Positions 1-7,223 of a DNA stretch of 9,939 bases are shown in pieces; position 1 is the stretch's first letter, and every line of letters starts with the position of its first letter. The stretch comes from Rhodoferax sp. (GTDB lineage Bacteria; Pseudomonadota; Gammaproteobacteria; Burkholderiales; Burkholderiaceae_C). A model generated the notes under the pieces. It ran no database searches and was not told the origin of the DNA. It saw only the letters and a program-made list of their open reading frames with translations. The stretch lies in NCBI GenBank assembly GCA_028292305.1, contig JAQGMQ010000460.1:1-9939 (forward strand), written 5' to 3'. A program made the translations under genes and the position numbers.

Positions 1-3000
1 GCGCGTGGTCGAAGCCATCGAAGTCGCACTCAAGCGCGGTTCGGGCCGGCTCAACGTCTATGCGCTCGGCGCTGACGATGCGGCCGCCGAGATCTGGAAA
101 TACTCCACCGGCCTGCACTGCCCCGAGAGCGACCTGCGCTACACCGACCCGATCCCGTCGATGTTCTCGTTCAACTCGCCGGTGGGCGCGTGCGAAACCT
201 GCCGTGGCTTCGGTCGGGTCATCGGCGTCGACTACGGCCTGGTCATTCCCAACGACAAGCTCACGCTGCGCGCCGGTGCCATCAAGCCGATGCAGACCCC
301 CGCCTGGCAAGAAGCGCAGGACGACCTGATGCGCCATGCCGAGGCCGCCGGCATCCCGCGCGACACGCCTTACTACAAGCTCACCGAAGAGCAGAAATAC
401 TGGGTGGTCAACGGTTCGCCGAACTGGAACGGCAAGTGGAACCAGCACTGGTTCGGCGTGAAGCGTTTCTTCGAGTACCTGGAAACCAAGTCCTACAAGA
501 TGCACATCCGCGTGCTGTTGTCGAAGTACCGCAGCTACACGCCATGCCCCGTCTGCAGCGGCGCCCGGCTCAAGCTCGAAAGCCTGCTGTGGCGCATCGG
601 CGGCAAGGAAGACGCCGATGCCGTCATCGACGCCGGCAAGCGTTTCATGCCGACCGGCGTGACCTGGTCGCGCGACCAGCTCGAGGCCTTGCCCGGTCTG
701 TCGCTGCACGACCTGATGCTGCTGCCGCTGGACCGGTTGCGGCGCTTCTTCGACCGCATCGGGCCGTCGCATGTCAGCGACGCCAGCCATGCCGCCAACG
801 ATGGCGACACGCAGGCGCTGAAGCTGTTGCTGGAAGAGATCACCACGCGGCTCAAATACCTGTGCGACGTCGGTATCGGCTACCTCACGCTCGACCGGCA
901 AAGCCGCACGCTTTCCGGCGGCGAAGTGCAGCGCATCAACCTCACCACGGCGCTCGGCACCTCGCTGGTGAACACGCTGTTCGTGCTCGACGAGCCCAGC
1001 ATCGGGCTGCACCCGCGCGACATGCACCGCATCATCGAAGCCATGCACCGGCTGCGCGATGCGGGCAACACGCTGGTGGTGGTCGAACACGACCCGGCGG
1101 TGATGCTGGCCGCCGACCGCATGATCGACATGGGTCCCGGCCCGGGTGAACGCGGCGGGCAGATCGTGTTCGACGGCAGCACCGACGACCTGCGCAATGC
1201 CGACACGCTGACCGGCGCCGACCTCGGCGGCCGCAAACAGATCGGCATGGGCTTCAAGAAGCTCGTGACCGACAGCACGCCGCGCCTGGTGCTCGAGGGC
1301 GCGCGCGAACACAACCTGAAAGACGTCAGCATCGAACTGCCGCTGCAGCGCCTGGTGTGCATCACCGGTGTCAGCGGCTCGGGCAAGTCGACCCTGGTGC
1401 AAGACGTGTTGGCACCCGCGCTGATGCGCCACTTCGGCCAAGCCACCGAAACACCAGGCGAACACGACCGTTTGCTCGGCGCAGAACAATTGAGCGGCGT
1501 GGTCTTCGTCGACCAGTCGCCGATCGGCAAGACCGCGCGCTCCAACCCGGCCAGTTATGTGGGCGCCTGGGACGCGATCCGCGAATTGTTTGCCAACGCG
1601 GCCGTGTCGCGCCAGCGTGGCTATACGGCCAGCAAGTTCAGCTTCAACAGCGGCGACGGACGTTGCCCGACTTGCGGCGGATCGGGCTTCGAACACGTCG
1701 AGATGCAGTTCTTGAGCGACGTCTACCTGCGCTGCCCCGACTGCGACGGCAAGCGTTACCGACCCGAGATCCTCGAAGTGAAGATCGAACGCCGCAGCGC
1801 CCACGACGCCCGCCTGACCCAGTTCAACGTGGCCGACGTGCTGAACCTCACGGTGAGCGAAGCCGCGATGGTGTTCGAGACCGACCGCGACGTGATCCGC
1901 GCGCTGCAGCCCATCGTCGACGTCGGCCTGGAATACGTGAAGCTCGGCCAGCCGGTGCCCACGCTGTCGGGCGGCGAATCGCAGCGGCTCAAGCTCGCGG
2001 GCTTTCTGGCCGAGGCTGCGAAGAACGGCAGTTCCAGTCGCCAGCCGGTGGCCAAAAAGGGCACGTTGTTCCTGTTCGACGAACCCACCACCGGGCTGCA
2101 CTTCGACGACATCGCCAAGCTCATGCGCGCCTTGCGCAAGCTGCTCGACGCCGGCCATTCGATGGTCATCATCGAACACAACCTGGACGTGATCCGCGCC
2201 AGCGACTGGCTCATCGACATGGGTCCCGAAGGCGGGGAGGGCGGTGGCCAGGTGGTGGCCGTGGGCAAGCCCGAAGACGTGCGGCACCACGCCACCTCGC
2301 ACACCGGCCAGGCGCTGCGCGAATACGAAGCCGCACTCGGCCTGGGCTCCACGCATGAAGTGCGCGAGATGCCGGCCATCTGGGCGCGGCCCGAACGCGT
2401 CGCGATTCCGTTCAACCCCAACATCCAGATCGTCAACGCCAAGGAACACAACCTCAAGTCGCTGAGCGTTGACATCCCGCGCGGCCAGTTCAACGTGGTC
2501 ACTGGCGTCAGCGGTTCGGGCAAGTCCACGCTTGCATTCGACATCCTGTTCAACGAAGGGCAACGCCGTTATCTCGAGTCGCTGAACGCCTATGCCCGCA
2601 GCATCGTGCAACCAGCCGGCAGGCCCGAGGTGGATGCGGTCTACGGCATTCCGCCGACCGTGGCCATCGAGCAGCGCCTGAGCCGCGGCGGACGCAAATC
2701 CACCGTGGGCACGACCACCGAGGTCTGGCACTTCCTGCGCCTGCTGTATGTGAAGCTGGGCACGCAGCATTGCATCTTCGACGCCGCAGCCGTGCAGCCG
2801 CAAACGCCAGAGAGCATCGCCGCGCAGCTGATGCGCAACTTCCGCGGGCAACACATCGGCCTGCTGGCGCCGCTGGTGATGAACCGCAAGGGCGTCTATA
2901 CCGAGCTGGCCGACTGGGCCCGCCCGCGTGGCTTCACGCATTTGCGGGTGGATGGCAACTTCCTGCCGACCACCGGCTTTCCGCGCATCGACCGGTTCAA

Positions 3001-5257
3001 GGAACACACGGTGGAGCTGCCCGTGGCCAGCCTGGACATCGCGCCTGAAAACGAGGCCATGCTGCGCCAGGCACTGGCCACCGCGCTCGAACATGGCAAG
3101 GGCGTGGTGCATGTGCTCAGCGATCTGGGCATGCTCAAGTCAGCGATGGAAGACGGCACGCCCACGGCGCACATCGGCCAGCTGCTGGCGTTCTCCACCA
3201 AGCGGGCCTGCCCGGTGTGCAGCACCAGTTATGCCGAACTCGATCCGCGGCTGTTCAGCTACAACAGCAAACACGGCTGGTGCCCCGACTGCGTTGGCAC
3301 CGGCGTCAAACTCACCAAGGACCAGCGCCAGGTGTTCGACGACTCGGTGCGCGACGACGACAACAAGGGCCGCGAACAAACCTTCGCCGAGCCTGAAGCC
3401 GAAGACGTCGGCGACCAGGCCTGCCCGACCTGCGAAGGCACGCGCCTGAACGCCACCGCCCGCGCCGTGCGCTTCGACGGCGTGGCCATCACCGACATCG
3501 CCAGCCTCAGCGTCACCGACATCCGCAAATGGGTGGCCAGGTTGCAGGAGGCCGGCCACATGAGCCCGCGCCAGACCGACATCGCCCGCGACCTGGTGCC
3601 CGAGATCAAGAGCCGCCTCGAATTCCTCGAAGAGGTGGGCCTGGGCTACCTGACGCTCGACCGCGGCGCGCCCACGCTTTCAGGCGGCGAGGCGCAGCGC
3701 ATCCGGCTGGCGGCGCAACTGGGCAGCAACCTGCAGGGCGTGTGCTACATCCTCGACGAGCCGACCATCGGCCTGCACGCGCGCGACAACCACATCCTGC
3801 TCAACGCGCTGCACAAGCTCGGCGAGAAGGGCAACACGCTGGTGGTGGTGGAACACGACGAAGACACCATTCGCCGCGCCGACCACATCATCGACATCGG
3901 CCCGAGCGCGGGCAAGCGCGGTGGCCGGCTGGTGGCCGAAGGCACGGTGGCCGATATTTCAGCGGCTGCCGACTCCGTGACCGGCCGCTACCTGATGCAC
4001 GCCATGAAGCACCCGCTGCAGATCCGCCGCATGGTGAGCGACGCGGGCGCGCTGCCGCTGGTGGCGGACGAAGCCACGCGCATCGTGCCGGCCGCACCCG
4101 CGCAACCCTATGCGGAGCTGACGCCGAAGCAGCGCAAGAAGAAGCAGGCCGACGCCGTGACCGCCGCCGCGGCCGAGGCCGCGTTGCCCTATGTGCAGCG
4201 CTGGCTTTCGGTGTTCGGCGCCAACCTGCACAACCTGCAGGACGTCGAAGCCCACGTGCCCTTGCGCCGGCTGGTGGCCGTCACCGGCGTCAGCGGCTCG
4301 GGCAAATCCACGCTGGCCCGCGATGTGTTGCTGACCAACGTACAGGCCGCGGTGCAGCAGCATTCGACCCGCGCTGGCCGCGACGCCTGGGCCGCGGGCG
4401 ACCAGATCGCCTGGACCGGCTGCCGCACCCTGACCGGTTTCGAAACGGTGGACCGCGTGCTCGAAGTCGACCAGACGCCGATCGGCAAGACGCCGCGTTC
4501 CTGCCCGGCCACCTACATCGGTTTCTGGGACACGATCCGAAAGCTGTTCGCCGAAACGCTGGAGGCGCGCGCCCGCGGCTATGGCCCGGCGCGGTTCTCG
4601 TTCAACACCGGCGAAGGCCGCTGCCCCGGCTGCGAAGGCCAGGGCATCCGCACCATCGCCATGAGCTTCCTGCCCGACGTGAAGGTCAAGTGCGAAACCT
4701 GCCACGGCGCACGTTTCAACCCGGAGACGCTGGCCGTCACCTGGCGCGGCAAGAGCATCGGCGACGTGCTGCAGATGGAGGTCGACGAAGCCGTCGACTT
4801 CTTTGCCGCCATGCCCAACATCGGCCATCCGCTGCAGTTGCTGAAAGACGTAGGCCTGGGCTACCTGACGCTCGGCCAGCCATCGCCCACGCTGTCCGGC
4901 GGCGAAGCCCAGCGCATCAAGCTGGTCACCGAACTCAGCAAGGTCCGCGACGATGTCACCCGCCGCGGACAAAAGGCGCCGCACACTTTGTATGTGCTGG
5001 ACGAACCCACCGTGGGGCTGCACATGGCCGATGTCGAAAAGCTCATCCGTGTGCTGCACCGCCTGGTCGATGGCGGCCACAGCGTGGTGGTGATCGAACA
5101 CGACCTGGACGTGATCGCCGAGGCCGATTGGGTGATCGACCTGGGGCCGGACGGCGGCAACGGCGGCGGGCGTGTGGTGGCTGCGGCGCCGCCGGAGGAA
5201 GTGGTGCGCTTGCGTACGGCGACCGGGGCGGCTTTGGAGGCGGTGCTGGCGCGGTAA
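1..5257 (+). CDS. uvrA: Tandem (double-length) UvrA, excinuclease ABC subunit A, 5'-partial
   Basis: This is the damage-recognition ATPase of nucleotide excision repair, which scans DNA and loads UvrB in the cytoplasm. The frame is open at the left edge and ends at TAA 5255-5257. Residues are numbered from the GTG codon at 5, which is internal and not the real start. Two UvrA units are fused. Unit 1 lacks its first Walker A (upstream) but keeps LSGGE 303-307, Walker B D329-E330, Walker A 455-462, zinc finger C554/C557/C577/C580, LSGGE 654-658 and D692-E693. Unit 2 starts near residue 806 and is complete: Walker A 834-841, a UvrB-binding-like region about 930-1060, zinc knuckles C1069/C1072/C1093/C1096 and C1140/C1143, LSGGE 1225-1229, D1251-E1252, Walker A 1428-1435, zinc finger C1540/C1543/C1563/C1566, LSGGE 1630-1634 and D1666-E1667. 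By comparison with E. coli UvrA (940 aa) about 215 residues are missing, giving a full length near 1,965. Oddities are CPES in place of CxxC at residues 39-42, and a basic, Ala-rich linker around 1372-1395. Fused UvrAs are known in proteobacteria. Family certain; role relative to any separate single-length UvrA unknown. Confidence 0.96.
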   Translation, partial: RVVEAIEVALKRGSGRLNVYALGADDAAAEIWKYSTGLHCPESDLRYTDPIPSMFSFNSPVGACETCRGFGRVIGVDYGLVIPNDKLTLRAGAIKPMQTPAWQEAQDDLMRHAEAAGIPRDTPYYKLTEEQKYWVVNGSPNWNGKWNQHWFGVKRFFEYLETKSYKMHIRVLLSKYRSYTPCPVCSGARLKLESLLWRIGGKEDADAVIDAGKRFMPTGVTWSRDQLEALPGLSLHDLMLLPLDRLRRFFDRIGPSHVSDASHAANDGDTQALKLLLEEITTRLKYLCDVGIGYLTLDRQSRTLSGGEVQRINLTTALGTSLVNTLFVLDEPSIGLHPRDMHRIIEAMHRLRDAGNTLVVVEHDPAVMLAADRMIDMGPGPGERGGQIVFDGSTDDLRNADTLTGADLGGRKQIGMGFKKLVTDSTPRLVLEGAREHNLKDVSIELPLQRLVCITGVSGSGKSTLVQDVLAPALMRHFGQATETPGEHDRLLGAEQLSGVVFVDQSPIGKTARSNPASYVGAWDAIRELFANAAVSRQRGYTASKFSFNSGDGRCPTCGGSGFEHVEMQFLSDVYLRCPDCDGKRYRPEILEVKIERRSAHDARLTQFNVADVLNLTVSEAAMVFETDRDVIRALQPIVDVGLEYVKLGQPVPTLSGGESQRLKLAGFLAEAAKNGSSSRQPVAKKGTLFLFDEPTTGLHFDDIAKLMRALRKLLDAGHSMVIIEHNLDVIRASDWLIDMGPEGGEGGGQVVAVGKPEDVRHHATSHTGQALREYEAALGLGSTHEVREMPAIWARPERVAIPFNPNIQIVNAKEHNLKSLSVDIPRGQFNVVTGVSGSGKSTLAFDILFNEGQRRYLESLNAYARSIVQPAGRPEVDAVYGIPPTVAIEQRLSRGGRKSTVGTTTEVWHFLRLLYVKLGTQHCIFDAAAVQPQTPESIAAQLMRNFRGQHIGLLAPLVMNRKGVYTELADWARPRGFTHLRVDGNFLPTTGFPRIDRFKEHTVELPVASLDIAPENEAMLRQALATALEHGKGVVHVLSDLGMLKSAMEDGTPTAHIGQLLAFSTKRACPVCSTSYAELDPRLFSYNSKHGWCPDCVGTGVKLTKDQRQVFDDSVRDDDNKGREQTFAEPEAEDVGDQACPTCEGTRLNATARAVRFDGVAITDIASLSVTDIRKWVARLQEAGHMSPRQTDIARDLVPEIKSRLEFLEEVGLGYLTLDRGAPTLSGGEAQRIRLAAQLGSNLQGVCYILDEPTIGLHARDNHILLNALHKLGEKGNTLVVVEHDEDTIRRADHIIDIGPSAGKRGGRLVAEGTVADISAAADSVTGRYLMHAMKHPLQIRRMVSDAGALPLVADEATRIVPAAPAQPYAELTPKQRKKKQADAVTAAAAEAALPYVQRWLSVFGANLHNLQDVEAHVPLRRLVAVTGVSGSGKSTLARDVLLTNVQAAVQQHSTRAGRDAWAAGDQIAWTGCRTLTGFETVDRVLEVDQTPIGKTPRSCPATYIGFWDTIRKLFAETLEARARGYGPARFSFNTGEGRCPGCEGQGIRTIAMSFLPDVKVKCETCHGARFNPETLAVTWRGKSIGDVLQMEVDEAVDFFAAMPNIGHPLQLLKDVGLGYLTLGQPSPTLSGGEAQRIKLVTELSKVRDDVTRRGQKAPHTLYVLDEPTVGLHMADVEKLIRVLHRLVDGGHSVVVIEHDLDVIAEADWVIDLGPDGGNGGGRVVAAAPPEEVVRLRTATGAALEAVLAR

Positions 5258-5275
5258 ACCATCTTTGCACAACCA

Positions 5276-5304
5276 TTGCCCAGAGATGTAATCATGCGCA
5301 TAAT
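5276..5304 (+). promoter_or_regulatory. Predicted sigma70 promoter of the ccdAB module
   Basis: A -35-like TTGCCC (5276-5281) is followed, after exactly 17 bases, by CATAAT (5299-5304), a one-mismatch -10 box. Transcription would start near 5311, leaving a leader of about 25 bases that contains the ribosome binding site of the antitoxin gene. The -10 box lies inside the inverted-repeat operator, so repressor binding would block RNA polymerase. The boxes are seen in the sequence; the activity is inferred. Confidence 0.6.
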
Positions 5305-5316
5305 ATGCGCATGATT
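5290..5316. promoter_or_regulatory. Perfect 12-3-12 inverted repeat, probable CcdA/CcdAB operator
   Basis: Arms AATCATGCGCAT (5290-5301) and ATGCGCATGATT (5305-5316) are exact reverse complements around the spacer AAT. Each arm contains the octamer ATGCGCAT, itself a perfect palindrome (5294-5301 and 5305-5312). The two octamers are 11 bp apart centre to centre, about one helical turn. Ribbon-helix-helix repressors such as CcdA typically bind short palindromes repeated on one face of DNA. The position over the -10 box and just before the antitoxin gene fits autorepression. The symmetry is direct observation; the ligand is inferred. Confidence 0.8.
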
Positions 5317-5323
5317 TCTACCG

Positions 5324-5329
5324 AAAGGA
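5324..5329 (+). promoter_or_regulatory. Ribosome binding site that sets the ccdA start
   Basis: AAAGGA lies 6 bases before ATG 5336. A TTG two codons earlier (5330) directly abuts this site and leaves no usable spacing, so ATG 5336 is the better start. Confidence 0.7.
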
Positions 5330-5335
5330 TTGCAC

Positions 5336-5584
5336 ATGGAGACGATCGCCAGTCCGGTTCGTAAACGCCCGGTTAACTTGACGCTCAGTGAAGATCTGGT
5401 AACCCAGGCGAAGACATACACCACCAACCTCTCCGCCACGATGGAATTATTGCTGGCGGAGTTTGTTGAAAGCCGGCGAAAGGCTAATCGCGTGCGCCAG
5501 CAAACCGCCGATGCGTGCGTGGCCGATTGGAATGGCTTTCACGCGGAGGTCGGCTCCTTCGCCGACGAGCACTCCACCCTGTAA
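5336..5584 (+). CDS. ccdA: CcdA-family antitoxin (ribbon-helix-helix)
   Basis: This 82-residue protein is the antitoxin of a CcdA/CcdB type II module, expected to bind and neutralise CcdB and to repress its own operon. Residues 11-19 (RPVNLTLSE) form the predicted DNA-binding beta strand, followed by helices at about 18-30 and 31-49, which together make the ribbon-helix-helix dimer. The C-terminal part (about 55-82), with W65, F68 and the motif GSFADE (73-78), matches the toxin-binding tail of F-plasmid CcdA, which ends GSFADENRDW. F CcdA has 72 residues, so the N-terminus here is somewhat longer. ATG 5336 is chosen for its AAAGGA site. The stop TAA 5582-5584 shares its last base with the start of the toxin gene, implying translational coupling. 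GC around the gene is lower than in the neighbours, which suggests transfer. Confidence 0.88.
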   Translation: METIASPVRKRPVNLTLSEDLVTQAKTYTTNLSATMELLLAEFVESRRKANRVRQQTADACVADWNGFHAEVGSFADEHSTL

Positions 5585-5913
5585 TGGCGCAATTCGATGT
5601 CCATCGCAACAAGGGGCCGTTGCGTGCATCCATACCTTTCGTGGTGTTGGTTCAGTCCTCTCAGTTCGATCGCTATCGGAGGAGAATGGCCGTGCCGCTG
5701 GTAATCCGAAGCGCCTTGCCCGGCGATACGCCGAGCGTTGGTTCACGCATGAATCCCATGTTCGAAGTGGAGGGTATCCGCGTGGTCTTGCACCCGCTGG
5801 ACATGGTCTCCGTTGCGCTTGAGCAGTTGGGCGAACATATCGGGTCCCTTGCCGAGCAGGGACAAGCTATCGCGGATGCACTGGACGAATTGCTGACCAG
5901 GTCCTGGGCATAA
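5584..5913 (+). CDS. ccdB: CcdB-family toxin (DNA gyrase poison)
   Basis: This 109-residue protein is predicted to be the toxin partner of the preceding CcdA. Family members bind the GyrA subunit and trap gyrase on cleaved DNA. Family-like stretches are MAQFDVHRN at the start, the central strand MAVPLV (35-40), and NPMFEVEGIRVVLHPLDMVSV (57-77). A predicted C-terminal helix (about 92-105) precedes the terminal tryptophan. F-plasmid CcdB has 101 residues and ends W99-G100-I101, needed for gyrase poisoning; this protein ends W108-A109. Some chromosomal relatives also seem to end shortly after the Trp, so this may be a family variant and not damage. ATG 5584 overlaps the ccdA stop; no strong ribosome binding site is seen, so coupling to ccdA translation is likely. 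The reading frame is intact. Family assignment is strong; toxic activity is untested. Confidence 0.86.
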   Translation: MAQFDVHRNKGPLRASIPFVVLVQSSQFDRYRRRMAVPLVIRSALPGDTPSVGSRMNPMFEVEGIRVVLHPLDMVSVALEQLGEHIGSLAEQGQAIADALDELLTRSWA

Positions 5914-5966
5914 AGTGACGATGTCCTGCAAAGGCCCTCAGCACGGGTTCCTTTGACAAGCACCCC

Positions 5967-7010
5967 ATGATCACCATCTACAACCACCACCACGCCCTGC
6001 ACCACGGCAAAGTCGAAATGTTCCGTGGCGAACTCGTGCCTTGTTTCGAAATCCCCGCCCGGGCCGACTTCGTGCTGCAGGAACTCGAACGCCGCCAGCT
6101 CGGCACGGTGCGGGCGCCGGATGATTTCGACAATGCCGCCATCACCCGCGTGCACGCCGAGCGCTACGTCGACTTCCTCACCGGCGCGTGGCACGAGTGG
6201 GTGGCGCTCGACCCGGCGAACGCGCAGCGCGACGCGTTTCCGTCGTATTGGCCGATCCGCACGTTTCGCTCCGATGTGTTGCCGGCGAGTTTCCCCGCGC
6301 GCATGGGGCTGTTTTCTTACGATGCGGGTTCGCCGCTCACGTCGGGCACCTGGCAGGCGGCGCGGGCCGGTGCCTGTTGCGCGCTAACGGCGGCCCGGCT
6401 CGTAAGTGGGGGCATGCGTTCTGCGTTTGCGCTCACGCGGCCGCCGGGCCACCACGCGGGCGCCGACTTCTTCGGCGGCTATTGCTTCCTGAACAACGCC
6501 GCCATCGCGGCGCAGTCTTTTCGCGACGCGGGTGCGGCCCGGGTGGCGGTGCTCGATGTCGACTTTCACCATGGCAACGGAACGCAAGCGATCTTCTACG
6601 ACCGGCCCGACGTGTTTTTCGCCAGTCTGCATGGCGATCCACACACCGAATATCCGTATTACCTGGGTTATGCGGACGAGCAGGGTGCGGGTGCGGGCCT
6701 GGGCGCCAACCTGAATCTGCCATTGCCGCGTGGCACCGATTTCGCGGTGTGGCGCGAAGCCTTGGCGCTGGCGTTGCAGCGCATCCGTGCCTTCGGTGCC
6801 GATGCGATGGTGGTGTCGCTCGGCGTGGACACTTTCGCGGGCGACCCGATCTCGGGCTTCCAATTGCAGAGCGCCGACTTCCTGCAGGTCGGCGCCGACC
6901 TGGCGGCAGCCGGTCTGCCCACCGTGTTCGTCTTCGAGGGCGGTTATGCCGTGGCAGAAGTGGGCACCAACACGGTCAACGTGCTCGACGGTTTCGGCCA
7001 AACCGCGTGA
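5967..7010 (+). CDS. Acetylpolyamine amidohydrolase / histone deacetylase-family enzyme
   Basis: This 347-residue zinc hydrolase is predicted to remove acetyl groups from acetylated polyamines or related small amides in the cytoplasm. It aligns closely, from memory, with Mycoplana ramosa acetylpolyamine amidohydrolase (341 aa) at a constant offset of 4. Tandem catalytic histidines are H162-H163 (RPPGHHAG), zinc ligands D199, H201 (DVDFHHGNGT) and D288 (GVDTF), and the catalytic tyrosine is Y327 (EGGY); Y172 lies in GGYCF. The N-terminal match (about GELVP, 21-25) supports ATG 5967, although no good ribosome binding site precedes it. The gene starts 53 bases after ccdB and has no convincing promoter of its own; 213 bases separate it from the transporter operon. 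Near residue 121 it has Gly where I recall an acidic, polyamine-contacting residue (E117) in the M. ramosa enzyme, so the substrate is uncertain. Family very sure, substrate moderate. Confidence 0.92.
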   Translation: MITIYNHHHALHHGKVEMFRGELVPCFEIPARADFVLQELERRQLGTVRAPDDFDNAAITRVHAERYVDFLTGAWHEWVALDPANAQRDAFPSYWPIRTFRSDVLPASFPARMGLFSYDAGSPLTSGTWQAARAGACCALTAARLVSGGMRSAFALTRPPGHHAGADFFGGYCFLNNAAIAAQSFRDAGAARVAVLDVDFHHGNGTQAIFYDRPDVFFASLHGDPHTEYPYYLGYADEQGAGAGLGANLNLPLPRGTDFAVWREALALALQRIRAFGADAMVVSLGVDTFAGDPISGFQLQSADFLQVGADLAAAGLPTVFVFEGGYAVAEVGTNTVNVLDGFGQTA

Positions 7011-7031
7011 TGCGGTCGCAACGCGCGTGAC

Positions 7032-7060
7032 TTGCACCAGAAAGCGCCCAGACAGATACT
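7032..7060 (+). promoter_or_regulatory. Weak candidate promoter before the polyol importer operon
   Basis: The 213-base gap 7011-7223 must hold the operon's control region if the operon is independent. The best sigma70-like pair is TTGCAC (7032-7037) and GATACT (7055-7060), 17 bases apart; both are mediocre matches. It would give a leader of about 155 bases. The gap also holds an 8-bp direct repeat CGGCTGCG (7173-7180 and 7189-7196). No clear terminator for the upstream gene and no obvious long operator dyad was found. Confidence 0.3.
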
Positions 7061-7212
7061 ATTTCTTGCATGTCCAGGGTTTTTACCAGTCGGTGCGCGC
7101 AAAAAAGTACAACAACTAGCTTTCTGGGTATCGGCCTGCGCTTGAGTGGACTCTTACGATCTCGTGACCGAACGGCTGCGTCTTCTTGCGGCTGCGGGTT
7201 CGTAGAACACTC

Positions 7213-7218
7213 AGGAGA
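7213..7218 (+). promoter_or_regulatory. Strong ribosome binding site of the binding-protein gene
   Basis: AGGAGA lies 5 bases before ATG 7224. It is clearly stronger than the site in front of the downstream permease gene, in keeping with high synthesis of the periplasmic component. Confidence 0.75.
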
Positions 7219-7223
7219 CATCC

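Noticed and set aside
3959..5272. 437-codon open frame on the - strand over the uvrA 3' half
   Set aside because: Low-complexity His/Gly/Ala/Val composition typical of antisense frames in GC-rich genes; no recognisable domain.
5330..5335. TTG 5330 as an upstream start for ccdA
   Set aside because: It directly abuts the AAAGGA ribosome binding site; ATG 5336 has proper spacing.
3529..5364. Long + strand open frame (about 611 codons) overlapping uvrA
   Set aside because: It is a shadow frame of the high-GC uvrA gene: arginine/alanine-rich with no domain, while the uvrA frame shows continuous family motifs.
5515..5583. ATG 5515 as start of ccdB
   Set aside because: It would add an arginine-rich, non-family stretch read out of frame from ccdA; ATG 5584 gives the family-typical MAQFDV start and the classic stop/start overlap.
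5953..5958. Perfect TTGACA just before the deacetylase gene as a -35 box
   Set aside because: A matching -10 would fall around 5976-5981, inside the gene, where no -10-like sequence exists; the conserved N-terminus requires ATG 5967.
7039..7125. AGAAAGC / GCTTTCT inverted pair in the gap before smoE
   Set aside because: Seven bases separated by more than 70 is within chance expectation and matches no known operator.
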